A DNA stretch of 53,796 nucleotides, taken from NCBI GenBank assembly GCA_945861875.1, contig CAMAWC010000017.1:1-53796 (forward strand), in the 5' to 3' direction. This DNA is from Bordetella parapertussis. GTDB taxonomy: Bacteria > Pseudomonadota > Gammaproteobacteria > Burkholderiales > SG8-39. How positions within the stretch are numbered: the stretch's first letter is position 1; each line of letters begins with the position of its first letter. A program made the translations under genes and the position numbers. Under the pieces are notes generated by a model. That model ran no database searches, was not told the origin of the DNA, and worked only from the letters and a program-made list of their open reading frames with translations. This document shows, piece by piece, positions 40,630 through 48,476 of this stretch.

Positions 40630-41550
40630 TTACATCGCCGCCGCTTTGCCGCGCGCCGCCGCCGCGTCCTCTTCCTGCTGCAGTGAAAAAATCGAGGTGT
40701 AGCCGCCCGACCAGTCCGGCGGAATCAGGCAGGGGCGCGGGTCGTGGTGGGCGAAGGCGGCGCGCTGTCCGCGGATGATGGTCTGGTCGTGCCTGGGCTT
40801 GATCGGATTGACGGTGTAGGGGAAGGCATCGGCCGAGGTCAGTGTGTAGAGCAGCAGCGGCCGGCCGAGGTCGGAATCATTCGGCGGCGAACCATGTATG
40901 GTGCGGCAGTTGTGCAGCGTCAGTGAACCGGCCGGTCCGGTGAGATAGACCGCCTTGGAGAGGTCGATCCCGGCGATGTCGCGCTCGGCAAGGCAACCGA
41001 CCCAGTTGCCCTTGTCATCGTATTGCGTGAGCATGGGATCGAGCTCGTGGCTTTTCGGGATTACGCCGAGCGGGCCCTGGTCCATGCCGCAATCGTATAT
41101 GTAGGTGCCGACCGTCAGCGGCGAATAATTGGTATGCGGCCAGAAAGAGATGTCGTAATGCCACTTCACCTCCTCGCCGCCGTTGCTCCATTTGAAATTC
41201 AGCTTGGAGTGGTGGAACTTGACGTCCGGGCCGACCAGGTCGGCCACCGCGTCGGGCATCACCGACTTGGTGACGTACTCCCAGAATACCGGGTGCTGCT
41301 CGGTCGGGTTGGAGACGCGGCGCAGGCGCGGGCTGTCGGGGCGGTGGTCGGGCTCCAGGTCATAGATGGTGTCGGACTTGCTCACCTTGCGGCTGCGCTC
41401 GACCAGTTCTTCGGTTGCATCACGCAGTTTTTTAATCCACTCATCACCGATGATTTTTTCCAGCAGGATGTAACCCTCGCTGAAATAGGACTCGCGCTGC
41501 GCCTGCGTCAGCACACGCGGGGGAATGGCCAGTATCTGTTCGGGTGTCAT
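40630..41550 (-). CDS. Phytanoyl-CoA dioxygenase (PhyH)-family oxygenase 2
   Basis: 306 aa. H131 and D133 (KWHYDISFW) and the distal His in CRTIHGSPPN form the iron site, and RPLLLYTL supplies the 2-oxoglutarate Arg. GPLGVIPKSHE is the PhyH loop. It differs clearly from oxygenase 1 in length and motif context, so they are not a recent duplication. It is the last gene of the TRAP operon: its start lies 11 bp after the DctM stop. Confidence 0.9.
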   Translation of the reverse strand: MTPEQILAIPPRVLTQAQRESYFSEGYILLEKIIGDEWIKKLRDATEELVERSRKVSKSDTIYDLEPDHRPDSPRLRRVSNPTEQHPVFWEYVTKSVMPDAVADLVGPDVKFHHSKLNFKWSNGGEEVKWHYDISFWPHTNYSPLTVGTYIYDCGMDQGPLGVIPKSHELDPMLTQYDDKGNWVGCLAERDIAGIDLSKAVYLTGPAGSLTLHNCRTIHGSPPNDSDLGRPLLLYTLTSADAFPYTVNPIKPRHDQTIIRGQRAAFAHHDPRPCLIPPDWSGGYTSIFSLQQEEDAAAARGKAAAM

Positions 41551-41560
41551 GGGGGTCTCC

Positions 41561-42883
41561 TTATCGGAAGGTGAGCATCACGCTGGGCAACCAGGTTACG
41601 AGTACGGGGAAAATCATCACTATGGCGAGGGTGAGGCACTGCAGGGTGATGAAGGGAACGACGCCTTTGTACATGTGCCGGATGGTGATCTCTGGCGGCG
41701 CCACCGCGCGCAGGTAAAAAATCGCCGGCGCCATCGGCGGGGTCAGGTAGGAGGTCTGGATCATGATGAGGAACAGGATGCAGAACCACACCGGATCGAA
41801 GCCCGCCGCCTTGATCAACGGCGTAAAAAGCGGCACGAAAATCAGCACTATGGAGATCCAGTCGAGGAAAAAACCGGCGATGAAAATGATCCCCATCATC
41901 AGCGACAGTAGCATCCAGGGTGTGAGTTGCATCTTGTTGATCAGCACGCTGGCGGTGTTGATGCCGCCGCCGCCGATGAACACCCCGGTGAACAGCGTGC
42001 CGGCGAGCAGCACCGTCATGATCATGGTGGTGATGAGCAGCGTCTTGACCAGCGCATCGTAGAGGCCGCGCCAGCGAAAGCGACCGTAAAGTATGGTGAG
42101 CAGCACCGAGGCGATGGCGCCGATGGCCGCGGCTTCGGTTGGTGAGGCCCAGCCGAACAGGATAGAACCGAGCACGGCGACGATCATCAGCAGCGGCGGC
42201 ACCAGGTTGCGCGTGGTGATCCAGAGTTTTTCGCCAAAGCCGGGGTCGCCGGGTTCGGGCGGAATGCGCGGACCCATTACAGGGTGCATCAGGCAGAGGA
42301 AGAAAATGTAAATAAGGTAAAGGCCGGCCATGATCAGGCCGGGGAAGACCATGCCGTAGAGCAGGTCGCCGACCGACACGTCGGCAAGCGGTCCCATCAC
42401 CACGGCCACCACGGATGGCGGGATGATGGTGCCAAGCGAGCCGCCGGCGCAGATGCAACCCGAAATGAGGCCTTTGTCGTATTTGTAACGCAGCATGATG
42501 GGGATGGTCAGCAGGCCCACCACCGACTCGGTCGCGCCGATCACGCCGCTGGAGGCGGCGAAAATAATGCACATGATGATGGTGGCGAGCGCCAGGCCGC
42601 CGGGCAGCCGCCGCGTCCAGATGTGGATGGCCTCGAACAGCTTGTCGGCGATGCCGGACTTTTCCAGCATCGCACCCATGAAGACAAACAGCGGCACCGC
42701 GGCAAAGACAAAATTGGAGGAGATGTCCTCGATTTTTTCGATGAACTGGAAAATCACCCGGTCGCCGAAAATGATCAGGCCGAAGAGCACGGCGGTGATC
42801 ATCATTGAAAAGGCCACCTGCACGCCGAGGAACATCAGCGTGAAGGCCACCGGCAGCATCAGGAAAGGCAGGATGTCGATCAC
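41561..42883 (-). CDS. dctM: TRAP transporter large permease (DctM)
   Basis: 440 aa with about 12 membrane segments. DctM marks include AAVPLFVFMGAMLEKSGIADKLFEAI, GLALATIIMCIIFAASSGVIGAT and GCICAGGSLGTIIPPSV. It is the ion-coupled translocation subunit of a tripartite ATP-independent periplasmic transporter. ATG overlaps the DctQ stop by 4 bp (ATGA), showing translational coupling. With DctQ and DctP it makes a complete set. Confidence 0.95.
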   Translation of the reverse strand: MIDILPFLMLPVAFTLMFLGVQVAFSMMITAVLFGLIIFGDRVIFQFIEKIEDISSNFVFAAVPLFVFMGAMLEKSGIADKLFEAIHIWTRRLPGGLALATIIMCIIFAASSGVIGATESVVGLLTIPIMLRYKYDKGLISGCICAGGSLGTIIPPSVVAVVMGPLADVSVGDLLYGMVFPGLIMAGLYLIYIFFLCLMHPVMGPRIPPEPGDPGFGEKLWITTRNLVPPLLMIVAVLGSILFGWASPTEAAAIGAIASVLLTILYGRFRWRGLYDALVKTLLITTMIMTVLLAGTLFTGVFIGGGGINTASVLINKMQLTPWMLLSLMMGIIFIAGFFLDWISIVLIFVPLFTPLIKAAGFDPVWFCILFLIMIQTSYLTPPMAPAIFYLRAVAPPEITIRHMYKGVVPFITLQCLTLAIVMIFPVLVTWLPSVMLTFR

Positions 42884-43380
42884 GCCGTCTCCCCCTTGAG
42901 GCGGCGCGTGGTTTTCAGCACCTCGGCAAATATCTGCAGGGCGAACAGCGCAAAGGCGGTGAGGAACACAATGCGAAACGGCCAGACCGGCAGGTTCATA
43001 GCCGACTGGCCGCTGTGCTCGTTGCGCAGGTAGCCGGTGGCGAGGTGCCCGAACAAGGCGTAGGTGAGCCAGAGCATCAACGGCAGGATGATGGCGTAGG
43101 CGACAAGGTCGATGATGGCGCGGGTGCGCGGCGCAAATGCCGCACTGAAAATATCGATGCGGATGTGTTCTCCGCGTTGCAGGGTGTAGGCCATGCCGAG
43201 CAGGAAATGCGAGCCGGTGAGGATGTAGCCCACTTCGTAGGCCCAGACGGTGGGCGCATCAAAGAGGTAGCGGGCAAACACCTCGTAGCAGGTGGCCAGC
43301 ACCAGCGGCACGATGGCAAAGGAGGCGAGAATGCCGACGCTGCCGGTAACGCGTTCGATGTTTTTGACCAGCGCATTCAT
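42880..43380 (-). CDS. dctQ: TRAP transporter small permease (DctQ)
   Basis: 166 aa with four membrane helices. The start MNALVKNIERVTGSVGILASFAIVPLVLATCYEVFARYLFDAPTVWAYE includes the DctQ hallmark E-V-x-x-R-Y...W-x-x-E. A frame upstream is open but begins in the region of the terminator. A strong terminator hairpin lies between it and dctP, so expression may be lower than that of the binding protein. Confidence 0.93.
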   Translation of the reverse strand: MNALVKNIERVTGSVGILASFAIVPLVLATCYEVFARYLFDAPTVWAYEVGYILTGSHFLLGMAYTLQRGEHIRIDIFSAAFAPRTRAIIDLVAYAIILPLMLWLTYALFGHLATGYLRNEHSGQSAMNLPVWPFRIVFLTAFALFALQIFAEVLKTTRRLKGETA

Positions 43381-43424
43381 GGCGCTTTCTCCCGCTGTGT
43401 ATTGAAGTGGTGGGCTGAGGACGT

Positions 43425-43454
43425 AAAAAAGAAGGGGCGCGGACGCGCCCCTTC
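43425..43454 (-). terminator. Terminator between dctP and dctQ
   Basis: GAAGGGGCGCG (43431-43441) and CGCGCCCCTTC (43444-43454) with a GA loop make an 11-bp stem. On the minus strand it is followed by TTTTTTAC (from the A run at 43425-43430). It should stop most dctP transcripts and allow less read-through into dctQM. Confidence 0.85.
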
Positions 43455-43471
43455 GGTCATGCACGTCGCAT

Positions 43472-44533
43472 TCAGCTCTTTACCCTGACAGTGCGCCAGC
43501 CCGCGGCGCCCTTCCACAGCGCGTCCAGTTCCTTCTGGCTGGCAAACACCGGCGCAAAATGCGGGTACTTGCCCTCCTTGGCGGTTTTTTCCGCCCAGTC
43601 GAGGCCGATCTTGCGCCCGGCGTATTGCACCTCCGGGGCGAGTTCGATGATGGTATTGCCGGCCTTTTTATAGAAGTCCAGCGCCTTGGCGTCCTCCTGG
43701 CCTATTCTGAGCCAGCTCTCGAAGGTCACCAGCTTGGCGACCATCTCGGTCAGTTTTTTGTCGGCATCGGAGAGCTTGGCCCAGGCCTCCTTGTTGATGC
43801 ACAACTCAAAGGGCGCGGTCGGCTGGTGCACCCCCGGGTAAATGATGTACTTGGCGACCTTGTGGAAGCCCATGGAAATGTTTTCGTAGAGCGTGCCCCA
43901 CTCCGTGGCGTCGATGGCGCCGCGCTCGAGCATCGGATAGACGTCGCCGCCGGCAGTGGTCACCGGTGCCGCGCCCAGGCCCTTGGCCATTTCCAGCCAG
44001 GCACCGGCGGTGCGCAGCTTGAGGCCCTTGAGGTCGGCGAGGGTCTTGACCGGCTTTCTCGAGTGCAGGAAGGCCTCGGCGGTGCGGATGAACAGCGGAA
44101 TCGACACGATGCCGTCGGATTCGTCGCGATACTTGCGCTGCATTTCAATGCCGCCGGCCTCATACATCCAGTGCAGCATGCGCTCGGTATCGAAGGAGCC
44201 GGCATAGCCGCCAAAGAGCACCGTGGTCGGGTCCTTGCCCCAGTCGTAGCCCATCCAGGTGTGACCCATTTCGGCGACGCCGTTTTTCACCGTTTCGGGC
44301 ACTTTCAGGGCGTTGCCGAGGGCGCCGCCGGGAAACACCTGGATCTTGAACCGTCCGCCGGAGAACTGGTCCATTTTTTCGGCGAAGGCTTTGGCGCCGA
44401 TGTCCATCAGCGGGCCGCCCCCCCAGCCGGTTGCCATCTTCCAGTTGTAAGTGGCCCCTTGCGCGCGGGCGCTGGCGGGGATTGCAAGGGCGGCCGCAAC
44501 CGCGCCGGCTTTCAGGAAATCGCGCTTTTTCAT
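43472..44533 (-). CDS. dctP: TRAP transporter substrate-binding protein (DctP)
   Basis: 353 aa. Leader MKKRDFLKAGAVAAALAIPASARA, with cleavage before QGATYNWKMATGWGGGP; its KRDF start resembles a weak Tat signal. The DctP fold shows FAEKMDQFSGGRFKIQVFPGGALG, LKGLKLRTAGAWLEMAKGLGAAPV and GGDVYPMLERGAIDATEWG, the last with the Arg and acidic contacts for a carboxylate. This is the subgroup often linked to aromatic or keto acids and other organic anions. AGGAGGAG precedes the ATG. It lies 31 bp downstream of the hydroxylase gene. Confidence 0.94.
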   Translation of the reverse strand: MKKRDFLKAGAVAAALAIPASARAQGATYNWKMATGWGGGPLMDIGAKAFAEKMDQFSGGRFKIQVFPGGALGNALKVPETVKNGVAEMGHTWMGYDWGKDPTTVLFGGYAGSFDTERMLHWMYEAGGIEMQRKYRDESDGIVSIPLFIRTAEAFLHSRKPVKTLADLKGLKLRTAGAWLEMAKGLGAAPVTTAGGDVYPMLERGAIDATEWGTLYENISMGFHKVAKYIIYPGVHQPTAPFELCINKEAWAKLSDADKKLTEMVAKLVTFESWLRIGQEDAKALDFYKKAGNTIIELAPEVQYAGRKIGLDWAEKTAKEGKYPHFAPVFASQKELDALWKGAAGWRTVRVKS

Positions 44534-44564
44534 CTAACTCCTCCTCTAGGTTATTTGAATGCGA

Positions 44565-45347
44565 TCAGGCTGGCTGCTGTGTGAGCGGCTGCCCTTTCTG
44601 GCTGTGCTTCTCGATGGCCTCTTTGAGTTCGGGCTTGATGTATTTTTCGTTGTAACCGTTGAACACATGGCCGAGCAGGCCGCGTTTGAGGTCGCTCGTT
44701 CCCATCAGCCAGTCGGCCATTGGAAAGGTCAGGTTCATGTTGATATCCATCATGATGCCCTGGTTGTGGTGGGCGGTATGGTGGCGGCGGATGGTGTTGA
44801 CGCAGGGCATGTTGCGCACGAACCAGTTCTCGTGCACGTGGCAGCAGTAGTGGAAGGTCTCGTAAATGAGGTACTGGCCGACCATGGTCACCAGCAGGAT
44901 GTAGCCGGCATTGGCGTTGATGAGCCAGGCGAGCGCGAGCGCGGCCGGCGTGCCCATGGCGATGAAGGTAAGCATTGCGCGCCACGGAAAGAAAATGATG
45001 CGAAACTCGCGCGTCGAATCAACGGTCATCACGCCGTCGGTGAAATACTGGTGGTGCTGGCGCGTGTGACGGTCGTAGATGGCGCGCAGTGCCCACACGT
45101 CGACCAGGCGGTGCATCACATACTTGTGGATCCACCACTCGAAAATATTCGACACGAAAAACACCGGCACCACCAGCAGCCACTCCCAGCCGGCGTTTTG
45201 CAGGCGCGAGACGCAAAAGGCGATGACCGCGATGCCGATTGCGTACATCACGCCGACGTGCAGCAGGCCGCTGTAAAGGGGGTGGACTGCGGCCATGTAT
45301 TCCCTGCGGAATGTTGCCTGGCGCTCGGACATCTGGGCAGTGCTCAT
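44565..45347 (-). CDS. Fatty acid hydroxylase/sterol desaturase-family membrane protein
   Basis: 260 aa with three to four membrane helices. His boxes of the diiron hydroxylase family are seen: HKYVMHR, HTRQHHQYF, HYCCHVHEN and RRHHTAHHNQG. The family inserts oxygen into lipids, sterols or carotenoids. Start MSTAQMSERQ is chosen; an upstream frame is open. It is the first gene of the operon with dctP, dctQ, dctM and oxygenase 2, and the palindrome at 45388-45408 lies 41 bp before it. Confidence 0.88.
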   Translation of the reverse strand: MSTAQMSERQATFRREYMAAVHPLYSGLLHVGVMYAIGIAVIAFCVSRLQNAGWEWLLVVPVFFVSNIFEWWIHKYVMHRLVDVWALRAIYDRHTRQHHQYFTDGVMTVDSTREFRIIFFPWRAMLTFIAMGTPAALALAWLINANAGYILLVTMVGQYLIYETFHYCCHVHENWFVRNMPCVNTIRRHHTAHHNQGIMMDINMNLTFPMADWLMGTSDLKRGLLGHVFNGYNEKYIKPELKEAIEKHSQKGQPLTQQPA

Positions 45348-45387
45348 TGGGTTCTCCGTTTCAAGAAGCCGGTGCGGGGCTGGCATC

Positions 45388-45408
45388 TGATATATCACAC
45401 GTATATCT
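45388..45408. promoter_or_regulatory. Predicted GntR-type operator of the TRAP/oxygenase operon
   Basis: TGATATA (45388-45394), seven bases, then TATATCT (45402-45408). It shares 14 of the outer bases and the exact spacing with the perfect palindrome at 47155-47175, upstream of the other minus-strand operon that encodes a GntR/FCD regulator. Confidence 0.7.
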
Positions 45409-45520
45409 GGCGCAAAGCATAGCCGTGGAACCGGGATTATTCAAGCTATCCCGATCGCCGGGATTTGTCCGCTTTGGCTGCTGTTTTCTTTCCTTTCGCG
45501 CCGGTTTTGGTCGCCGCCCG

Positions 45521-46225
45521 TCAGAATTCCGTGGTCACCGTGGCACGGGTAAATCGCTCGATGTTGTCGAGCAGGCAGTCCATGGCGCCGCCTGCCGCCT
45601 TGTCGTCACCGGCGGCAATCGCGCGTGCAATGTCGGCATGCAGCTTCGCCGTCAGCGGCATGTCGGCCGCCTGTTTGTAATGTATGTACCAGAAGCGCCG
45701 TGACAAGGCGTGCATCAACCCCATTGCGCCGGCGGCAAATTCATTGTGCGAGGCCGCCACCGAAAGTTCGTTGAACTCGCGGTCGACGCGCATGAAAGTC
45801 ACCTCGTCGTTGTTTTTTGCGCTTTTTTCGAAGGCGCGCGCAATTTCGGTGAAGCGCGTACGTTGCTCCGGAGTCGCGCGCCGCGCCGCGTTCTTTGCCA
45901 CCAGACGCTCGACCTCGCGCCGTACTTCGAGAAGGCGTAACTGGCTCTTGACGTTGACCTCGGACACGATGATGCCGCGCCGCGGGAGGATGGTCACCAG
46001 GCGCTCGCGGGCGAGACGTTGCAGCGCCTCGCGGATGGGTGTGCGGCCGATGCCCAGGCGCTGCGACAACTCGGCTTCCGACACGGCGTTGCCCGGAGCG
46101 AGGCGCAGTGTGACGATGAGTTCCTCGAGGTCGCTGTAGGCGCGGTCGGCAAGGCTCAGGCCGGCGTCGGTAGCGCTGTCGGCCTTGCTGCCCGGCCTGG
46201 TTTTGCGCTTGGCTGTCGTCGGCAT
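45521..46225 (-). CDS. GntR-family regulator with FCD ligand domain
   Basis: 234 aa. Winged helix at about 25-95: LADRAYSDLEELIVTLRLAPGNAVSEAELSQRLGIGRTPIREALQRLARERLVTILPRRG, the usual GntR helix-turn-helix. C-terminal helical FCD domain (about 110-225) includes FMRVDREFNELSVAASHNE with the D and H metal/ligand residues. It lies 26 bp after PanB-like 2, in the same direction, and is expected to repress the island through the 21-bp palindromes, relieved by the substrate. ATG at 46225 is chosen; the longer frame is a PanB shadow. Confidence 0.93.
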   Translation of the reverse strand: MPTTAKRKTRPGSKADSATDAGLSLADRAYSDLEELIVTLRLAPGNAVSEAELSQRLGIGRTPIREALQRLARERLVTILPRRGIIVSEVNVKSQLRLLEVRREVERLVAKNAARRATPEQRTRFTEIARAFEKSAKNNDEVTFMRVDREFNELSVAASHNEFAAGAMGLMHALSRRFWYIHYKQAADMPLTAKLHADIARAIAAGDDKAAGGAMDCLLDNIERFTRATVTTEF

Positions 46226-46251
46226 GGTTGGCTGCTCTGGTGGGGCGATGC

Positions 46252-47133
46252 CTAGAGCTGCCGGCGTTTTTGCACCAGGCCGAGGAATTTTTCGTATTCC
46301 TTGTCGTCCACGCCGTAGCTGTGGTCGTCGTCCGGAAAGCTGCCGCCCTTGACGTCGGCGATATAGGCCTTGATTCCCGCCACCGCGACTTCGGTCAGGT
46401 TGGCGTAACGCTTGGTGAACTTGGGCTTGAAATCGGTGAACACGCCGAGCAGGTCGTGGCACAGCAATATCTGGCCGTCGGTGCCGACACCGGCGCCGAT
46501 GCCGATGGTAGGGATCTCAAGTTGTTGCGAGATCACCGCGGCGATTTTCGCCGGGACCGCCTCGAACTCGAGCATGAAGCAACCGGCGTCCTGTATGGCG
46601 AGGGCGTCCTCGAGGATTTTCATCGCCGCCTCGGCGGTGCGTCCCTGAATGCGAAAGCCGCCGAACATTGCCACTGTGTGCGGCGTCAGGCCGATGTGCG
46701 ATGCGGTGGGAATGCCGGCGTCGACCAGGGCCTTGAGGATGTGCGCCTGCGACTTGCCGCCCTGCGGTTTGACCGCGTCGCTGCCGGCGTCCTGCATGAA
46801 GCGCGTGGCGTTGGTCAGGGCGCGCTCAACGGTGTTGTAGCTCTGGTAGGGCATGCAGCCGAGCACGAAGGTGTTGGGCGCGCCGCGGCGTATGGCGGAG
46901 GCGTGCATCACCATCATATCCATGGTGGCCGGAATGGTGTTGGGGTGGCCGTGCGCAATCATTGCCAGGCTGTCGCCGACCACGGCAACATCGACCCCGG
47001 CGGTTTCGGCCCACTTGGCGGCGGTGTAGTCGGGCACCGACATGTACACCATCTTTTCACCGCTTTTCTTGGATTCGCGGATTTCCTGGATGTTGCGCTT
47101 CTTGCGCTCTGCTCCCTGCGCTGGCTGGGCCAC
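46252..47133 (-). CDS. PanB-like (ketopantoate hydroxymethyltransferase-fold) protein 2
   Basis: 293 aa. VAVVGDSLAMIAHGHPNTIPATMDM, SAIRRGAPNT, GGFRIQGRT and FMLEFEAVPAKIAAV...IGIGAGVGTDGQILLCHDLLGVF are PanB motifs. D54, K122 and the EAVP Glu are kept, but the second Mg2+ Asp is C93 (LGCMPY) and E114 is Q124 (VKPQGG), as in paralogue 1. GTG start at 47133 has AGGAGA upstream. It is cotranscribed with the GntR regulator and sits below the palindrome at 47155. Confidence 0.9.
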   Translation of the reverse strand: MAQPAQGAERKKRNIQEIRESKKSGEKMVYMSVPDYTAAKWAETAGVDVAVVGDSLAMIAHGHPNTIPATMDMMVMHASAIRRGAPNTFVLGCMPYQSYNTVERALTNATRFMQDAGSDAVKPQGGKSQAHILKALVDAGIPTASHIGLTPHTVAMFGGFRIQGRTAEAAMKILEDALAIQDAGCFMLEFEAVPAKIAAVISQQLEIPTIGIGAGVGTDGQILLCHDLLGVFTDFKPKFTKRYANLTEVAVAGIKAYIADVKGGSFPDDDHSYGVDDKEYEKFLGLVQKRRQL

Positions 47134-47154
47134 GGCGGTCTCCTGGTCGGCTTC

Positions 47155-47175
47155 TGATATACGACTAGTATATCA
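47155..47175. promoter_or_regulatory. Palindromic operator of the panB-like2/gntR operon
   Basis: TGATATAC (47155-47162), GACTA, GTATATCA (47168-47175) is a perfect palindrome. On the minus strand it contains TATACT, a good -10 for the operon. Shared half-sites with 45388-45408 make it the likely binding site of the GntR/FCD regulator, giving autoregulation. Confidence 0.8.
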
Positions 47176-47217
47176 AGGGTGGCAATGGCAGGGGATGCAG
47201 CGCATTGCGCGCATGGA

Positions 47218-48246
47218 TTAGCTGCGCGGGGTGGTTTCCCGTGCGACGGAAATCTCCGCCATGACGCGATCGGGCGCGAGATCGTTCATGCACTTGAAAT
47301 GGCCGAGCGGGCATTCGCGTTGGTAGCAGGGGCTGCATTCAATGCCGGTGCGCACGATGCGCGCCGCCGCCATCGGCGGGGTGTGCTCCGGGCTGGAAGA
47401 GCCGTACAGCGCCACCAGCGGCCGGCCCAGCGCGGCGGCGACATGCATCAGGCCTGAGTCGTTGCTGACCACGCTTTCCGCCAGGGCCATCAGGTCTATG
47501 GCGCCGCCAAGGTCGGTGCGGCCGGCGAGGTTGAGGCAGTATCCGCCCGAGCCGGCGTCGGCGACGATTGCGTCACCCAGGTCGCGCTCCTTTTCCGAGC
47601 CGAATATCCACACCGTGCGACCGTGGTCTATGAGGTTTTTTGCGAGGGCGGCAAAGTGGCGCGCCGGCCAGCGCTTGGCCGGACCGAATTCGGCGCCTGG
47701 ACAAAAGGCCACGACCGGCCGGCTGCGCTCCAGGCCCAGGCGCGACAGGGTAATGAGCTGGTTGGCGGTATCGACTTCGAGTTGGGGCGCCGCGAGCGGG
47801 CGCTCGGGTGTTTGTCCGGGCACCTCGGCGAGCTGGGCGTAACGATCGGCCATCAGCGGCATGGCTTTTTCGTCCAGCCGGTGCACGACATTGAGAATAC
47901 CGTAACGCGACTCGCCGACATAGCCGACACGCAGCGGAATGTCGGCAAAAAACGGCACCAGCGCCGACTTGAAATTATTTGGCAGCACGATGGCCGAATC
48001 GTAGCGGTGCGCACGCAAGTCCTTGCCAATGCGCCAGCGCAGCCGGAGATGCAATTTGCCGTGCTGGAAAGGCACCTGGATGACAGCGGTCACTTCGCGC
48101 ATGCGGTTGAGCACCGGCGCGGTCCAGGCCGGCGCGAGTACATCGAGCTCAAGGCCGGGAAGCTTGCGTTGCAGTCGCGCAAACAGCGGTTGCGCCAGCA
48201 GTGTGTCGCCTATCCAGTTGGGGGCGACGATCAGTATTTTCGGCAC
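47218..48246 (-). CDS. waaF: Lipopolysaccharide heptosyltransferase II
   Basis: 342 aa. GTG start gives VPKILIVAPNWIGDTLLAQPLFARLQ, the family N-terminus (GT9). VAFCPGAEFGPAKRWPARHFAALAK, VIFGSEKE-like WIFGSEKERDLG, and SNDSGLMHVAAALGRPLVALYGSSSPEHTPP are the nucleotide-sugar motifs. It adds the second heptose to the LPS inner core. The ATG-initiated longer frame enters the zinc-finger gene region and is not used. It lies 35 bp downstream of the zinc-finger gene. Confidence 0.94.
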   Translation of the reverse strand: MPKILIVAPNWIGDTLLAQPLFARLQRKLPGLELDVLAPAWTAPVLNRMREVTAVIQVPFQHGKLHLRLRWRIGKDLRAHRYDSAIVLPNNFKSALVPFFADIPLRVGYVGESRYGILNVVHRLDEKAMPLMADRYAQLAEVPGQTPERPLAAPQLEVDTANQLITLSRLGLERSRPVVAFCPGAEFGPAKRWPARHFAALAKNLIDHGRTVWIFGSEKERDLGDAIVADAGSGGYCLNLAGRTDLGGAIDLMALAESVVSNDSGLMHVAAALGRPLVALYGSSSPEHTPPMAAARIVRTGIECSPCYQRECPLGHFKCMNDLAPDRVMAEISVARETTPRS

Positions 48247-48281
48247 TGGGCCTCGGGCGGGGCTAGGCCGATCCGACCGGC

Positions 48282-48476
48282 TCAGTGCCCTTTGGGCGCG
48301 CTGCCCTTGTAGACGTATTTGGTGCCGCAGTAAGGGCACAGCAACTCGCCGGCGTGCACCACGTCAAGAAAGACGCGCGGGTGCAGGTTCCATACCGGCG
48401 TGTCAGGACGCGGGCAGTGCAGCGGCAAGTCCTTCTCGGTCACGGCGACCGGAATGTCCTTGGGCACGCTGCTCAT
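48282..48476 (-). CDS. Zinc-finger (CHCC-type) small protein
   Basis: 64 aa. LHCPRPDTPVWNLHPRVFLDV and LCPYCGTKY supply C21, H32 and the C-P-Y-C pair of the zf-CHCC fold, related to the mitochondrial complex I subunit NDUFS6. Betaproteobacteria often carry this protein between ilvE and waaF. Role unknown. Its ATG overlaps the ilvE stop by 4 bp. Confidence 0.92.
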   Translation of the reverse strand: MSSVPKDIPVAVTEKDLPLHCPRPDTPVWNLHPRVFLDVVHAGELLCPYCGTKYVYKGSAPKGH

